In this document: positions 13,906-27,002 of the stretch, one piece after another
Layout of the letters: each line of letters begins with the position of its first letter
Position numbering within the stretch: the first letter of the stretch is position 1
DNA from: Kuschelorhynchus macadamiae
Lineage: Eukaryota > Arthropoda > Insecta > Coleoptera > Curculionidae
DNA length: 64,000 nt
Direction: 5' to 3'
Assembly (NCBI GenBank): GCA_030620095.1
Contig: JAUTXW010000064.1
Coordinates: 1,479,880-1,543,879, forward strand
Notes under the pieces: model-generated
What the model saw: the letters and a program-made list of their open reading frames with translations, nothing else
Database searches by the model: none
Told to the model about the DNA's origin: nothing
Position numbers and translations under genes: made by a program

Positions 13906-14757
13906 TGAAGTTTAAATTTATTTTTACTTAAGTCTTTATGTCGTTATGTAAACACTTTTGAAACATGATGAGTAATGTAATTTTATTCCTAAATCTAACC
14001 TTTCGGGAGTGAATGTCTGCTCGAAACAAAAACTTATTTCTTAAAGATGATGGTAGAATTTTATTATTAAGAATTTTCATTAAAATATTACCTAAATGTA
14101 GGGATCTACGGTTATCCATTTTTAACCAGTTTAGTTCATTAAAAGTATGAGAAATATAATCGAATTTTCTAAGACCGAAGATAAGCCTTAAACAACTGTT
14201 TTGTGCTTTCTAAATCCGATTTTTATCTGCCGCGTCTAGACAAGGGTCGTATACAAAATCATAATAATTAAAGTTTGACAAAACTAGTGAATCACAAAGC
14301 ATCTTGAGTAAAAATAAGTTCAGACTATGGCAGCTATTATATAGTATCTTCAAAGATAAATATGATTTTTTAAATAATATTTTAATAATCGTAATTCCGT
14401 ATCTAATACAATACCTAAATTACGTATCAGAGGAGACCACAGGAAGCCTAACATTATTAATATTAACATTAATGCTTTGTTCTAAAAAGTCTCTTCTCTT
14501 TTTAGAACCAAATATCATCATATCAAGGATTAAGTTTTAGATTGTAATCTAAAGATAATTCTCTCAATATATTTTAATTTTCGTTTATTAAATGTGATGC
14601 GTTTAGAAAGTCCAGATGATTAAAATGGTAGTAAATTTGCGTATCGTCTACGTAAGCCTGAACTTTACAATATTTTAAAGAGTTTATATGTCCGAAGTAT
14701 ATATGATAAATAAAATAGGGCCAAGGATTGAACTCTGCGGTACACCTGACAAGAAAG
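13906..14757 (-). pseudogene. Jockey/CR1-like LINE reverse transcriptase relic
   Basis: On the minus strand the order is right for a non-LTR RT: SGVPQSSILGPILFIIYTSD (14756 down to about 14697), then the catalytic box VQAYVDDTQIYYHF near 14650, NNVRLPVVSSDT and RNLGIVLDTELR, IAAIV, then KAQNSCLRLIFGLRKF, ISHTFNELNWLKMDNRRSLH and KFLFRADIHSRKVRFRN, ending at TAA near 13931. Frame changes and stops break it in at least four places. The part before GVPQ is missing: at 14757 the sequence switches to ACACCCTGTAAAT-type repeats. The 5' truncation is typical of LINE insertion. The tail resembles the Jockey-group C-terminal region. Confidence 0.85.
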
Positions 14758-15000
14758 TAACACCCTGTAAATTTTTCGAAAACTTATTATACCTGTTTCG
14801 TAGACATGGGTCACCGTATATGGCGTGCTAACGTTATATAAACCATCGCTAGAAATGTTCACGGTGTGTAAAAAATAAAAAATATGAAACTTGGACACCC
14901 TGTATCTTAAAAACGAAACATTTCCGAACCTATGTTCTATGTATGACTATACGCCCCTTAAATCTCTGATACTTATTGAGTGACGCCCTGTATAACACAT
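14757..15000. repeat. Cluster of mariner-type end motifs
   Basis: Three copies of ACACCCTGTA or CGCCCTGTATAAC occur at about 14760, 14897 and 14985, the same motif that bounds the DD41D element and the inverted repeat at 49.5-50.2 kb. No coding part lies between them. This is probably one or two MITE remnants next to the truncated LINE. Confidence 0.5.
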
Positions 15001-15229
15001 ATATACTGTTAAAATCGGGAGATTGCGGGCATTCTAAACAAAAAACAGTATACAGGAGGATGAAATTTACAACACCAGAGAGGCGAGTGTTGTAAATAAA
15101 AAATAAAATAATTAAATCTTTTATTGTTTCAAGAGACCATATTAAATGGTATAAGAAAGGTCAATAATCTACCCATAAGTGACTAGTACTTGCAGACAAA
15201 GGCGACCAACAGACCATGAGCAAATGCAA

Positions 15230-15370
15230 GACCAAGTCCAAGACCGGGTTGATCTTGGTATTGGTCCTGATCTTGCATATGTTGTCTTGTAGTCTTGGTC
15301 TTGGTCTTGGTCTTGCAGACTCTAGTCTTGGTCTCGGTCTTGGTCTTGCTCCAAGACTCTTGCAAGTCTT
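15230..15370 (+). repeat. CTTGGT hexanucleotide array 1
   Basis: Degenerate tandem CTTGGT/CTTGCA units (TCTTGGTCTTGGTCTTG and variants) broken by CTCCAAGAC in the reverse sense. The minus-strand reading Lys-Thr or Asp-Gln is a repeat artefact. Confidence 0.9.
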
Positions 15371-15779
15371 GCACTTTTTTGATAGAAGGCAAAGAAAATC
15401 TTAAAAAAAATAGTTTTTTAAGTAATTTAAAGCAAACAAAACTTTGAAGAAAGAGAAATATATGTCTAACACTAGAACTATTTTATTTAAATTTAAATCG
15501 TGTAGCAGATACAGAATTATTCTGAAGGAAAACTATATGCATTAATTGGCATACAAGACCGCTTTGGGAAATTTATTGACATTTGTGTAATCTGTTTAAA
15601 ATCCCAATTAGATGTTTGTAATTATAAGTAAACTTTCCTTTAAAAATGTGACTCTGTTTTAATCGAATATATTCTTATGCATGTGGCAAAGAGTGAATTT
15701 TGACAAACATTTATAGGAAGTTTTTTCCATTTGACCTCAGAATTTAAGGCAATAGTCAATATGTGAACAAATAAAAAAC

Positions 15780-15862
15780 GTAAAGTGAGTGCGTCTTGCA
15801 TGCTGGGTCTTGGTCTTACGTAAGTCTTGCACTGTTCGGTCTTGATCTTGGTCTTGCAGATC
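15780..15862 (+). repeat. CTTGGT hexanucleotide array 2
   Basis: A second, shorter run of the same units (GGGTCTTGGTCTTACGTAAG … GATCTTGGTCTTGCAG) about 410 bp after the first. Two separate runs suggest a dispersed family rather than a local slippage product. Confidence 0.85.
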
Positions 15863-16224
15863 TGACGCCATTCTTGGTATATATTTAACAACTATGTATT
15901 ACGCTGAAAAACATTTAGACTATAATAATTAAAAAAAAAACGCCAAGATTACTGCACTAGGTACATCCACAAAGCCAGCAAAACACGTATCTTTTTTCAA
16001 GAGTTTAACATTTTGAATAGTTTTTACTTCCCTAGGCAACATCAAATCATTCATTGATGAATACACTATACTATTCATCCAACCGTAGAAATCATAGAAC
16101 GTTATATTTTATTTTTGGAACCTGATCTGAAATGATGACCTTTATTATACTACAAAAATAAATACCTTTTAATTCACAATACATTTTAAAAAAATGTTCC
16201 AAAAGAACATAGTTTATTTTAATC

Positions 16225-16436
16225 AATTTTTTAGGGTTGCTTACTAGAAGTAGGCGGATCATTAGCAGGGCACTATCGTTTGAAGAGACACCTAGCACTG
16301 CTCGGCATAGAGGATGGACTCGACTGTAACGCATGTGTTGGAAGGACATCTTGGCCTATATAAACAGGTGTGGTAGATTCAAGGAGGCAAAGGAGGTGGT
16401 GTAAATGAGTGTGGTCTTCTACTACTACTACTACTT
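16225..16436 (+). pseudogene. LINE 3' end (I/Jockey-type) with (TAC)n tail
   Basis: The plus strand encodes LAGHYRLKRHLALLGIEDGL then DCNACV, the Gly-His … Leu-Arg-x-His-Leu … Cys-x-x-Cys pattern found near the C-terminus of many insect LINE ORF2 proteins. After an internal deletion the frame resumes as WKDILAYINRCGRFKEAKEV with TAA at 16401-16403. The short 3' UTR ends in (CTA)n at 16417-16436, a normal LINE microsatellite tail. Only the last ~200 bp remain. Confidence 0.75.
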
Positions 16437-17640
16437 AATCAATTTTCAAAATGTTGACAGAAAAGTTGCAAAAACAATTTAAAAAATCCTAAACACACAT
16501 TTTCATTTTCGTAAAATAAATAAGCGAGTATCTTAGTAACTAAATTATGTTTCTAATTATTTAAAATTTTCAACGTTAATCGCAGCTGCTTATTATAATG
16601 GCTATGTGGAATTAAAAAAATTGCTAATTTGTTTTGACGCAATAATTATATACTGGGACATTCCTCCATAATGCAAGTAACAGTAAATCCTACATCTGTT
16701 CATTCATAAAAATGGTAGGCGTGTAAATAATGAACCAAAATACACCTTTTCGAAAAGTCTGGTCGTCAAAGATTTATGAGATCATTCTCAATTAAGTGTG
16801 GGTGCATTTATCTCTAAAGCTTCAGATACAAACAACAACTAAAACCAAATAAAACGGACGTTGGCATTTTCAAAATAATAAAGCATTGCCGAAACAAATA
16901 AATAGCCGACATGTCATGTCCGTATATAAATTTTGCACCTATTATTAACCGTACAGTTATAATAATAATAAGTTAAGCAAGAGTGTATCTCCTAATATGA
17001 AATAGATATTTTCTCATAACTTTGCGACTAATGGGTACCTTAGCAGTATTTTGAACTTGTTAGATTATGTTGTGGTTGAAGAAACCTCTCAATAACTGTT
17101 ATACTAGCTGGCTATTAATGTCCGATTAGTTAATGTCGTACGTGATTATTAAGGAAACGAGAAACAACAGTACTGGACTTATCTTCACCGAAGAAGTTGT
17201 AATTACGAGAGACTAACGGAACCAGAATATTTAGACGTACAGGTCTATGTTAATTTGTTGTTTTGACAAAAAGTATAACTTCTTATTTGAAGAATTGGGA
17301 GTATACTTAAAATTGTATTTGTATGCAAATTAAACTAGTCAAAAATAGCAACGAGACACCAAATCTGTTTCATTCTTTTCAAATTTCTGTAATGTAAAAA
17401 TCTGTTCCTCCATTTTTATGCTTTCGGCAAATTTATTACCGAATAGTATTCTGTAAACTTTACTTTTGAACTATTAAAACCCTATTTTTGTCTAGATAAC
17501 CAGTTTTTATTACTGTTCTTAGTCATTCTAATATAGGGTGTTGCAGATAGTAAAAATGAAACATTATTAACATTCCAGATTTTGTCAATAAATTTTTGTA
17601 ATAAACGATTTGAGATTAAAAAAAAAATAAGATTAAAATA
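16437..17640. other. No gene seen
   Basis: AT-rich sequence without recognisable coding or repeat structure. Confidence 0.3.
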
Positions 17641-17699
17641 CAGAAAACTATTTTGGAATGACGGGAATTTTGCAGTTATTTGCGTATTATAGTTACGGT

Positions 17700-19400
17700 T
17701 TCTAGATACCGAAAAACACTGGAAAAAACGGGTTTTCCATTTTCATCGGTCCGACGGTTTATCCCGGTGTGGCGTATGAAGTGGTAATATTTTGGGAAAA
17801 ATCCAGTATGGCAGAATAAAATGACTACCTAATAAAATATTTAAAAACTCAGAATAAAAAAACTATTTATACATTTTTTTTAAATAGTATAAATGTAATG
17901 TGCTCAGAGCCGACGCGAGGCGTTGTGGGGCCATGGGCCAAATAATTTAGCAGGGCCGGCAGTGTCGATGTGAGATTTTGCAGGGCCGGGTGCAAATAAT
18001 TTATTGCGGAGCCGTCTTTAGAAATTCCAGTGAAGGGCAACAATAGCGGTTAAAGTACAGGGCCGGTCTAAGCGCGGGGCCGTGTGCAGTGCACCTCTTG
18101 CCCATGCTTCGCACCGGAGTCATGGATATGAGAATCAACTGGTAAAATGGCGTCAAATTGTACACAAAAATCTCATATGACAAAACAAATTGGCGGCTTA
18201 GTAAAATGTTTAGAAAACCAGTCAAATTCTATTAACTGGAATACACTTTTTTATTTCGAAAAATGATAAAATTTATTTTATATGTATGAAGTATTTAAAT
18301 AAAATTAATACAAAATAAGAAAATAAAAATAAATTAATACCAAAATTTAAGAAAATCTCAAATGCACATTTTACTAAATAACTACGTACTCTTTATATTT
18401 TGAAGGGAGTCTATTTTAATAAATAGAAATAAATGGTCAATACAAAAATTAACTGCCGCACCAGGATTTGCTTATAAAAATAAATGACAACTGAAAAGTA
18501 AAACTCAACTTTGGTATTATTAAATGGGTCAGTTCATACAGATTACAACATACCAGATATACCTTTATCCTTTAAAGACAACTGAGAATCTTGATAAATG
18601 TCCGGTTACTAAAGGCAATGTGTCCTATGTATAGTTAGCATGTTAGCATTTTTTACTTCCCTACATCCCTCGTAAAAGGGAACTATTGAAATGACTTGAT
18701 ATTTTCCCTGGTAACATTTTAGAAAAAATCCAATATGTCGAAACAAAATTTCGGCCTAGTGAAATGTTAAAAAAATTATTACTAAAAAAGTACTTACCCA
18801 ATTTACTTGAAAATTTGCACAAAATTGAAATATTACGTAGGAATAAACTGGTAAAATTTTGGTAGGATTCCAAGATGGCGAAACAAATTAACGGCTTAAT
18901 AAAATTTTTTAAAAATCGGCCTGAAAAAACTACTTATTAGATTGATTTCAAATGTTGTGCAAGTGTGATGAACTGGTAAAATTGTGGTACGAATTAAAAT
19001 TGGCGGAACAAACTGGCAACCATGTTTGTAACCGTGAAAAAAAATATCCTCACAGTTTTAATATCTTCACGTTATAGCGCCCCTAGATGTTAAAAATGAT
19101 GTTTACTCACTTCCGTCGGTCTGTCTGTCTCTCTCTGTCAGTCCCCGACAAAGGCAAAAAACCGATTGACTTGACTGAAATTTTTATTCAATTGGCTTCA
19201 AATTTTGCACAAAAATTAGAAGTGATATATGGATACATTGGTACGAAACAAAATGGAGGTCTTGAAAAATCAGTTTAAAAACTACTAATTCAATTTATAT
19301 AAGTCAAGTGTGACGTAGGTAGAAACTGGTAAAATATCCGAAAAATATTTTAATCCAATATGCTGAAATAAAATGGCGCCCAATAAAAATTTTTTAACAA
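17700..19400 (+). repeat. Composite dispersed repeat block 2, several pieces
   Basis: Modules with AACTGGTAAAATT, TGGCGGAACAAA and TTAATAAAATTTT occur at about 17745-17880, 18125-18240 and 18660-19400. A CCGTCGGTCTGTCTGTCTC linker at 19115-19135 matches other blocks. Between them 17905-18115 carries CAGGGCCGG repeats that look like the ends of a separate GC-rich MITE. No gene. Confidence 0.75.
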
Positions 19401-20900
19401 TCGTAATACTATTTTGAGTTTTTGTTCAGGTGATATGTTGATATAACAGGTGCTTTAACAAATGGTAAAATAAAAAAAAATTATATCTAATGGTTCTGTA
19501 TTGTTTTGTTTTTATTTTACCATACTTAACTACAAAGAATGGTATGTTTTCACCCTGCATCACAAAATCTTACTATTTTAATTTCAGTGAATTTGTTTTA
19601 GAATATGAAAAGAAAATTCAAATTGATCCATTCGTTTAAAAGTTGCAATTACTGTTTAAAATTATTTGCAAAATCACCACAAAGTTAACTAACTTTACTA
19701 TAACAACATTTTTTTCGACCCAGCATCATAGGATAAACGGTTGTGACCTCCTGTCTTAGTTGTACACCCCGTACAAATAAGGGTTATAATTATTGTGAGG
19801 TAACTTATTAACGGCGTGGCCGAAGGGCCACATATTTGACTCCCAGTGACTTAGCATAACCGCGCAAAAGCATCAGAGGAAGATGGATATTAAAATATAG
19901 ATAAAAAAAAATTGGTTCATAAAACTGTTCGTTTATAAAGTTTTTTTGGTAAAAAAAGGACGAGATAAACCTAATTTTTTAAGAAATATTTTCCTTTTAA
20001 AAATTAAGGTTTTAGAAGGGATAATATGCACGAAATACTTAATTAGTGTCACTAAATACTAAACCTCTTATAATACTTTCTGATGAAATAATTAACATTA
20101 CGTGAACTTCGATCTTAAGCGTATATAGAATATGCAAATTTTGTAATTAACCCATGATGGTTGCTGTTATCGGGTCGAGTTTGTATCTCCACTTAATTGT
20201 TTATAGTCTTGATTTGGATACCTAATTACCAATGTCTCTTACTTTCTATTGTTAGCAATTTAAATTGGCATTATAAGATATGCAATTAATTATTCTTTCT
20301 GTGTTCATTATGTAACTTTTACAAATAAGCTTTTTATGTTAATATGTTCCTTATTTTATAAAGAATGGCACATGTTTATTGTGTTGACTAACGAACCTTC
20401 CAATTCATGCATAATGGTGTAACACTGCAGTAATATCCAGTATGTCATTAGAATTTTCTAGTATACTGAGCTAAAGAGTAGTTTTTGCCAATATTGTGCA
20501 ATGATCCAGGAAATTGCCAAGCACGCAGAAGGGGACCAATTGACTTAGAGCTATAGTTGTCAGTTTTATTAAATGTTGGCTAATGTTGTTATTATACTAC
20601 ACGCAAGATAAATCGCTTTAATATGGGCATGAAAAACTACTAAAAGGCCAGTAGAAACCATTACCGACCCTTCCAATCAAATAATACATAACAGATTCAC
20701 ATTTACAGGACAAATAATTAAGAAAATCCTACAATATTGAATAACAAACAACAATTAATAATATCTAAACTAATGTAAATGAAACAGTTAAACTAACTTT
20801 ATACAACCTGATACAAGAGGTTAATGTCAAGTAAAAAATATCACACTGTGAACAATGCTGATTATAATTATAGCACATTGTATATATTCGTTCTAGCAGT
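19401..20900. other. No gene seen
   Basis: Unique-looking AT-rich sequence; 20640-20900 is probably the 3' UTR of the LINE on the minus strand that follows. Confidence 0.3.
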
Positions 20901-22060
20901 ATTTAAATGAAAAAGTTCAAATCGTATTGTTTAGAAATTTGAATAGAAATAATAAACTAGTAATAATTCTGCGTTTGTGCAAAGAGGGTACATCAAATCT
21001 CAAAAACAAATGTGTTTGCTGAATTCCAATTTACGGATACACACCATCCTCACGCCAAGAATTTTAAGAAGCGTCTTTGGAACTTTTTAAGGGTTTCCTT
21101 ATAGACAGCATAAGTAGGATACCAGATCCATAATCCATATTAAAGCCGTGATCGAACAAGAGCGAAATATAGCATATTTAAAGCAATAATGTTTGTAAAA
21201 AATGAACAGTTTCGTATTAAAAATTCCAACATTCTTAAAAAAGATTTAACAATTCTTGCTAATTGCTCATTAAAGCATAATTTTGAGTCAAATAGGACAC
21301 TCCGGTCCTTCATGGCACTCACGTGAGCAAGTGTAACACCGCCGATTTTATAAAAAAAAAACAGATTTGTGCTATCACTGTGAGTGAACAAACATACTTT
21401 ACATGTAGAAAGTCAAGTCTGTGATTAGAACACCATGTCTCGATCAAAGCTGATTTCGTAGAGTTAGACCTCACCCTGGGAAGAAATGGTGCTATAAATT
21501 TTAAGGTCTTCTGCAAACAATAGATTTAAGACTTAAACTTAGATCGTTAATAACCAGTGTAAACAAAAGAGGTCCCAGGTTTGTACCCTGAGGAAGGAAA
21601 GTTAGTCCGTGCCATCAAATATGAAGCAATAAGTGGCACCAAGCCAACTGAAAAACCAATAAATACTTAAGAGTTTACTTGATAAAATTGCACAGTCAAT
21701 CCCATCGAAATGATAATTGATAGGTTTGTAATTGTTGATCTGTTAGCTAAAAAGCTATGCTGATAAGGAGAAAGTAAAGGTTTTACTTAAGACAAAATAC
21801 AATTATATAATAACATATCGAAGACCTTTGCGAAATTGTCTGTAATTTTTGATATTACTCGAGTTATCAGATTTAAGTACTGGACTAACCTTGGCCAATT
21901 TCCAAACATCTGGAAATACTGATGCGTGAATAATAAATGCAGAACACCAAATATTGGAGCACAATCCCTAACTATAAAGCTCGGTATAAGATGGTGGCCT
22001 GCAGTCATTTTGTTTGGAATTTTCTTGAAACAGGCCAACAGGGTTCCCTACCCAATTCGA
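20900..22060 (-). pseudogene. Jockey-like LINE reverse transcriptase relic
   Basis: On the minus strand, from about 22050 downward: FKKIPNKMTAGHHLIPSFIV and RDCAPIF (RT block 1), LLFTHQYFQMFGNWPRLVQ, ISKITDNFAKVFDMLLYNCI (block 2), then LPQGTNLGPLLFTLVINDL (motif B region, ~21585), FAEDLKIYSTISS (catalytic FADD box with the first Asp changed to Glu, ~21505), YKIGGVTLAHVSAMKDRSVL, FDSKLCFN, FALVRS, then QRRFLKFLA and RFDVPSLHKRRIITSLLFLF near 20950-20990. Stops and frameshifts occur throughout. The reading order is continuous, so it is one decayed insertion lacking its 5' half. The damaged FAED box alone would abolish activity. Confidence 0.88.
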
Positions 22061-22061
22061 T

Positions 22062-22808
22062 CCATAGTGACAGATATATTTATAAATAGAGTATTGAGAA
22101 AATAATTGCATTACTAGAGGTGTTAAAAATACGCTGTTAAAAAACTGGCAAACCCATTAACTATTGATTGAGGATGATCGTACGGCAGACCCTCACAACA
22201 CATACTAAGTCCTCCATACAACTTCAGTGTTTGATGACCCGTCATGAGTCTCTGTGTGGAAGGAAGGCCTTTAAAATTCTACATATGGTGTCTATTTCAT
22301 TAATAATCTTCTACATGTGTAATATATTACATATCAGCTATTCGACTATCGAACTTTACCTGTGGCAAGTTGTGCGAATTTAGAGATTTCTTCTCGTTGG
22401 ATGTATATCTTCAATATTATTTTATTCTTATGTTAAATAGAACTATTGTTACTTTAATATTTAATTTATCGTCCCCATAAGGACCTTTCTTGCTCATGTT
22501 ATTGGGCAAATTGGTTCTTTAAAATTGAGCAGATTGGTATATTTTTTTACGAACTTACCATTAAATAAAATACCTGCCACTTTGTTCAAACCACATTATT
22601 TTCTAATTTTGCTAATTTCGCTTATTATCTAGATAACACAGTGTTAGTATGTGTAAATCAACTTAAAATCTCCAACCACTTGCTAGACAACATCAGACGG
22701 CGCTACTATGTTCCCGAAAAATATCCAGAAAAGATGCAGTGCAGATTGAGACCAGATCAAAACTTCAACCATTTCAGGGCATAATGAAGAGCCTTTTTAC
22801 AATCAGAA
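22062..22808. other. No gene seen
   Basis: AT-rich sequence with no recognised repeat or coding motif. Confidence 0.3.
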
Positions 22809-22975
22809 TTGGGCAAACTACTTGAAAAAAGTAGTTGGGGATAACTACTAACTACTTCAGTGAAAATTATTTTAACTACATAGCTGTTAAACTACTTTTG
22901 CCAAAAAGTAGTTATAATACTAACTACTAGTAGTTGTAGTTAAAATTTTAACTGCTTTTCTAACTAATTAAGAAA
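22809..22975. repeat. AACTAC/GTAGTT motif cluster
   Basis: At least ten AACTAC or GTAGTT units in both orientations within 170 bp (AAAAAAGTAGTTGGGGATAAC, CAAAAAGTAGTTATAATAC and others). Dense subterminal hexamers like this are common at ends of hAT-type elements, but no TIR pair or transposase was found. Confidence 0.75.
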
Positions 22976-23180
22976 AATAACGACATTAACGAAAACGTTT
23001 TTATAAACCCAACACCAGCCACTATCTCGCTAGGTTTGTAGTTATGAATGCAGAATTAACTGAAATAAATTCTACAACTTGAAAACTGTTTTACCCGTCA
23101 AACTGATCTATTCTATTTAACTCGGGATTGATTTATGTAAGAATTATGAGATCATTCACTTTTTTTCTAATGCAAGATCC

Positions 23181-23183
<3 letters not shown>

Positions 23184-23268
<85 letters not shown>
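23184..23268. repeat. (TA)n microsatellite
   Basis: About 85 bp of pure TA. Flanks carry no recognisable transposon sequence. Confidence 0.98.
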
Positions 23269-23269
<1 letters not shown>

Positions 23270-23270
<1 letters not shown>

Positions 23271-25560
23271 TGTGGATTTTGGATCCCGACATGTCTTCAA
23301 TGATATACCAAAATCCAATATTTTTAGTAATATTGCTAAAAAAATGGTAATAGTAACTTACATAATAAACTTGATGAATTTCCAAAAATATTCAAGGAAT
23401 TAAACCATAAATATTCAAAGAATTAAACCTAAGCATGCCAACGTGACAATAGACCTGTTTAAATAAATAGAGTAGGGAATAAATCTTTCTCAAACTGCGT
23501 ACATTGTTGTTTTCAATTTGTGAGGCAATATAACACGCATATTTACAAAACTTGAATATAGCATAGAAATACATTTCAACTTAAATTTACTTCTAGACTA
23601 GTTGCCCGCGAAAAGGATTTTGATTTTAAAAATAGTGAAAAATCGTTTGAGATCCATTTTAAGCCAGGATCTCATAAATTATTAATGTGGAAAACGATTT
23701 TTGAAGAATTTATAGATCAGTGAATGTCTTCTATATTTAAAGATAATTATTAGTATATTACATAACAAGTGTTGAAAGCGTTAAAGATTAGAAACGATCA
23801 CATTTACAAGATTAATGTGCAATGATTTTTCCTACGCCCATCCAGACCTTCAGAAGGAAGTGATCATTTTTATTTACTATTTAACACTAGTGTTGAAAAA
23901 CTAAGTAATTGTTTTGATTAATTGTTAACCAAATAAGTAAGTAAATAAGTTAGCATAGCTTCCCCAATTCTCTTTTTACTTGCCTTTTTTCAAATAATGT
24001 CATGTTGAAAAGATTTGACAACACACGTGTTGAAGACTATAAATTTATTTAATATATAAAACACTTACGTGATATAAGATATAAGAGCCTTTCTAGCCAA
24101 GTTAACGGTGGTGTTAACGCTGTTTTATCAAATCTTTATATATCCCACTTTATCCACTTTATGTTTTAATACATTTTACTGGCTTGGCTTTTATTTCTTC
24201 CTTTAATTTTTTGATTTTGGCATTGCATTAGAAAGAGTAACATTACAAATAAATTTTTGTATTTCATTTTTTGGATCAGGAAAATTACAGACTTCCAGGC
24301 CAAATGAGCTCAGTCCAAACCAGTTTGTTCAACCTGTACTAGCTGCAAAATTATTTAAATATAGATACCATGTTTTATAATGTTTAAAATGTATTTGTTA
24401 ATATCAGAACAAGAAAAGGGTAAAGAAATTTTAATTTATCAGTTTGAAATTAGCTTTTGTCGAAATTTGCATGCACTTACTGATTATTTTATAAAGAAAT
24501 AATTTTTCTGACAGCGTGTTCAATATTTTATTGAACCATTTTTTTAAACTCGTATCGTATTAGATTTTTAGGATTTGAGATAACAAAAAGACTTTTTGTT
24601 TTATATTTAAATTAATATTTTGTCTTTATGTCTGTAAGCGAAAATTTACATATCTATTTTAATTAAATATTTACACAGTTGGTATACTCCTAGCACACAT
24701 GTTGTCATTCACAAAGAATATACTTAACCTGATATGGAAATATGTAATTAGAATAGGTACTTAAATCGAAGCGATCTTCCTAAATAAAAAGTAGATATTT
24801 TAGCATCTTTCAAGTTACGTGTAATTAGCTAGTTTTTAATAATAAGTGCTAATTAATTTGAATTCCAGACCATTAGACATGAATTTAGATCATTTCCTTA
24901 CTGAACTGTTGACCGTTATTCATCAGAAGCAGTATAGTATAATAACATTTGCTTATCCAGTCGGAGTCTAATGAGCCGATACATACTTTCGAGATTTCTT
25001 TGGATAGGCTGAAATAAAGAAGCAGAAAAAAAAAGCATTTAAAGTTAAGATATTTTAAGATATGATTTTGATTTTTAAGTGATACCTCTTAGGTGCCTGC
25101 CTGTAATGCCTAAGTAATATGTAATCTTTTAACCGAGTAAGGGTACTAATTACAAGTTGCGAATTTTGTAACAGAGAAAAAGCAATGATAGCAACTATAG
25201 AGATTATAAACAACAACAAATGTTCGTGGACTGGATTGATTGGGCCGATACTTGATGGAAATCCATAACGAAGTAAAAAAGGCACTAAGTAAAAAAAATC
25301 ACTTTAAGGGGGAACTTCACGCAGTATTATGGATCATTTGCAAGCCTTCCGCCGCTGCAATATTATGTTAAAGCTATAAGAGATATTTATTAGCTTCAAT
25401 GTGATTTAATTAGGGAGATATGTATAATTGGGCGCTAAATTCGAATTTTTATGAAAAAAAATCAAATGTAGAATTAAAAAAAAGAACTAGAAGTATAAAA
25501 TAGAAACGAAACGACCATTTTTGTACCTCTTTTTGACGCAAATGCCATCGCATATAATTT
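23270..25560. other. No gene seen
   Basis: AT-rich sequence. A 76-codon minus-strand frame at 25055-25285 with a hydrophobic stretch was considered and not called. Confidence 0.3.
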
Positions 25561-27002
25561 TTTGAGGTCGGACGTGCAGGAAGTTTTTTCTTTGAACTTG
25601 ACTAGACCTTGTCGCTGATTTTTCACTTTTTGCGTGCAGTTCTCCCTTTTAAAGAAAACAAGCTTATGAAAAGTTTTGCCAACACTGTGGCTTCATCGGG
25701 TGGTACAAATAGAATAAAAATAAAATTAGGGAACAAAACCTTTTTTTACCTGTTTTACAATGGGTTTTTCATATTTACCTATATCTGTATTAGGTAAATT
25801 ATTCAGGTCAGATTCTAGTAAATTTAATTTTATGCCTTTTTTCCTGGATGTAAAAGATTTTTTCCTATTTGACAAAGCATTTATAATATCATTTATCCTT
25901 TTGTCGAAACTTCTACCTATCTGCCCTATATATGTTTTTGGACAATCTTTACAAGTTAATTTATAGACACCTGATTTATTATTTAATTTTTTTTTGAGAG
26001 AGAGAAGAGTTATTGATTTCATATGCTCCATTCACATTTAGTTTTATTAGAAAATTGATTATTTGTTACTAGATTTCCCATGGTACGTAATACATTTGTA
26101 GTTAGTGGAAAGGTCTTTTAAATTAGGATAAGTGTATACCCAAGTGGGTATATATCCCGATAGTTGGGTATATACCGGGTATATACCCGGGTATATACCC
26201 AAGTGTACTTACTTGGTTAATTTAAGGTAATCTAACAAATTTTAACGTTTTGTTGTTAAATTAAGACATTAAAAAATTGTTGAATGTTGAATAAATCGAA
26301 ATAAAAACATATTGTACAGAGTAAGAAAAATACGTTTAAAATCTAAAAAATGAACAACTATTAAAAACCAGAGGTGGCAACCCTATATATATATCGGGGT
26401 ATATATCGGGTATATAACTTCAGAATTTCTCAATGGATATATACCCTAGACCTTTTGGGTATATACCAGATATATACCCAAATTTTATTTACCTACCCGT
26501 TGAGTATATATCCACCGCCCATCACTGTAACCAATATTTATTTCAATTTGTTCAATTAAGTTAAGTTCATTTTGGAAATCCCGGTTATTTATATATCTAT
26601 GGATCATACTATGAAAGACTGCTAACGTATGTTGTATTGGATGACATGAAGTGTAATGTATAGTTGTATCAGTGTGTGTTGGTTTGTGAAAATCAGAAAA
26701 ATATTCTTATTATTTTCTCTATTTATGGTTAAATCAAGAATGTTAAGGTACAAATTAGTTTCGTTTTCTATAGTTAAGTTTATATTGAAATGTAAATTAT
26801 TTATGAATTCTAAAAGTATATTTAGTTGTCTTTCTGTTCCCGTGAAACAAGCTAGAATGTTATCGACATACGGTGCCAATAAAGAAATTTGTTAAAAAGA
26901 GCGTGTTGGGTAATTTTATTTCCATCCAATCCATTCAATCCATAAATATTTCAGCTAATAACGTATTAAGAGGATTTCCCATTATCAGACCATGCATCAT
27001 TA

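Noticed and set aside
20077..20110. CTGATGA considered as another hammerhead box
   Set aside because: No stem II or GAAA follows it; chance heptamer.
25055..25285. 76-codon frame with a hydrophobic segment resembling a membrane helix
   Set aside because: Short, no family resemblance, no supporting context.
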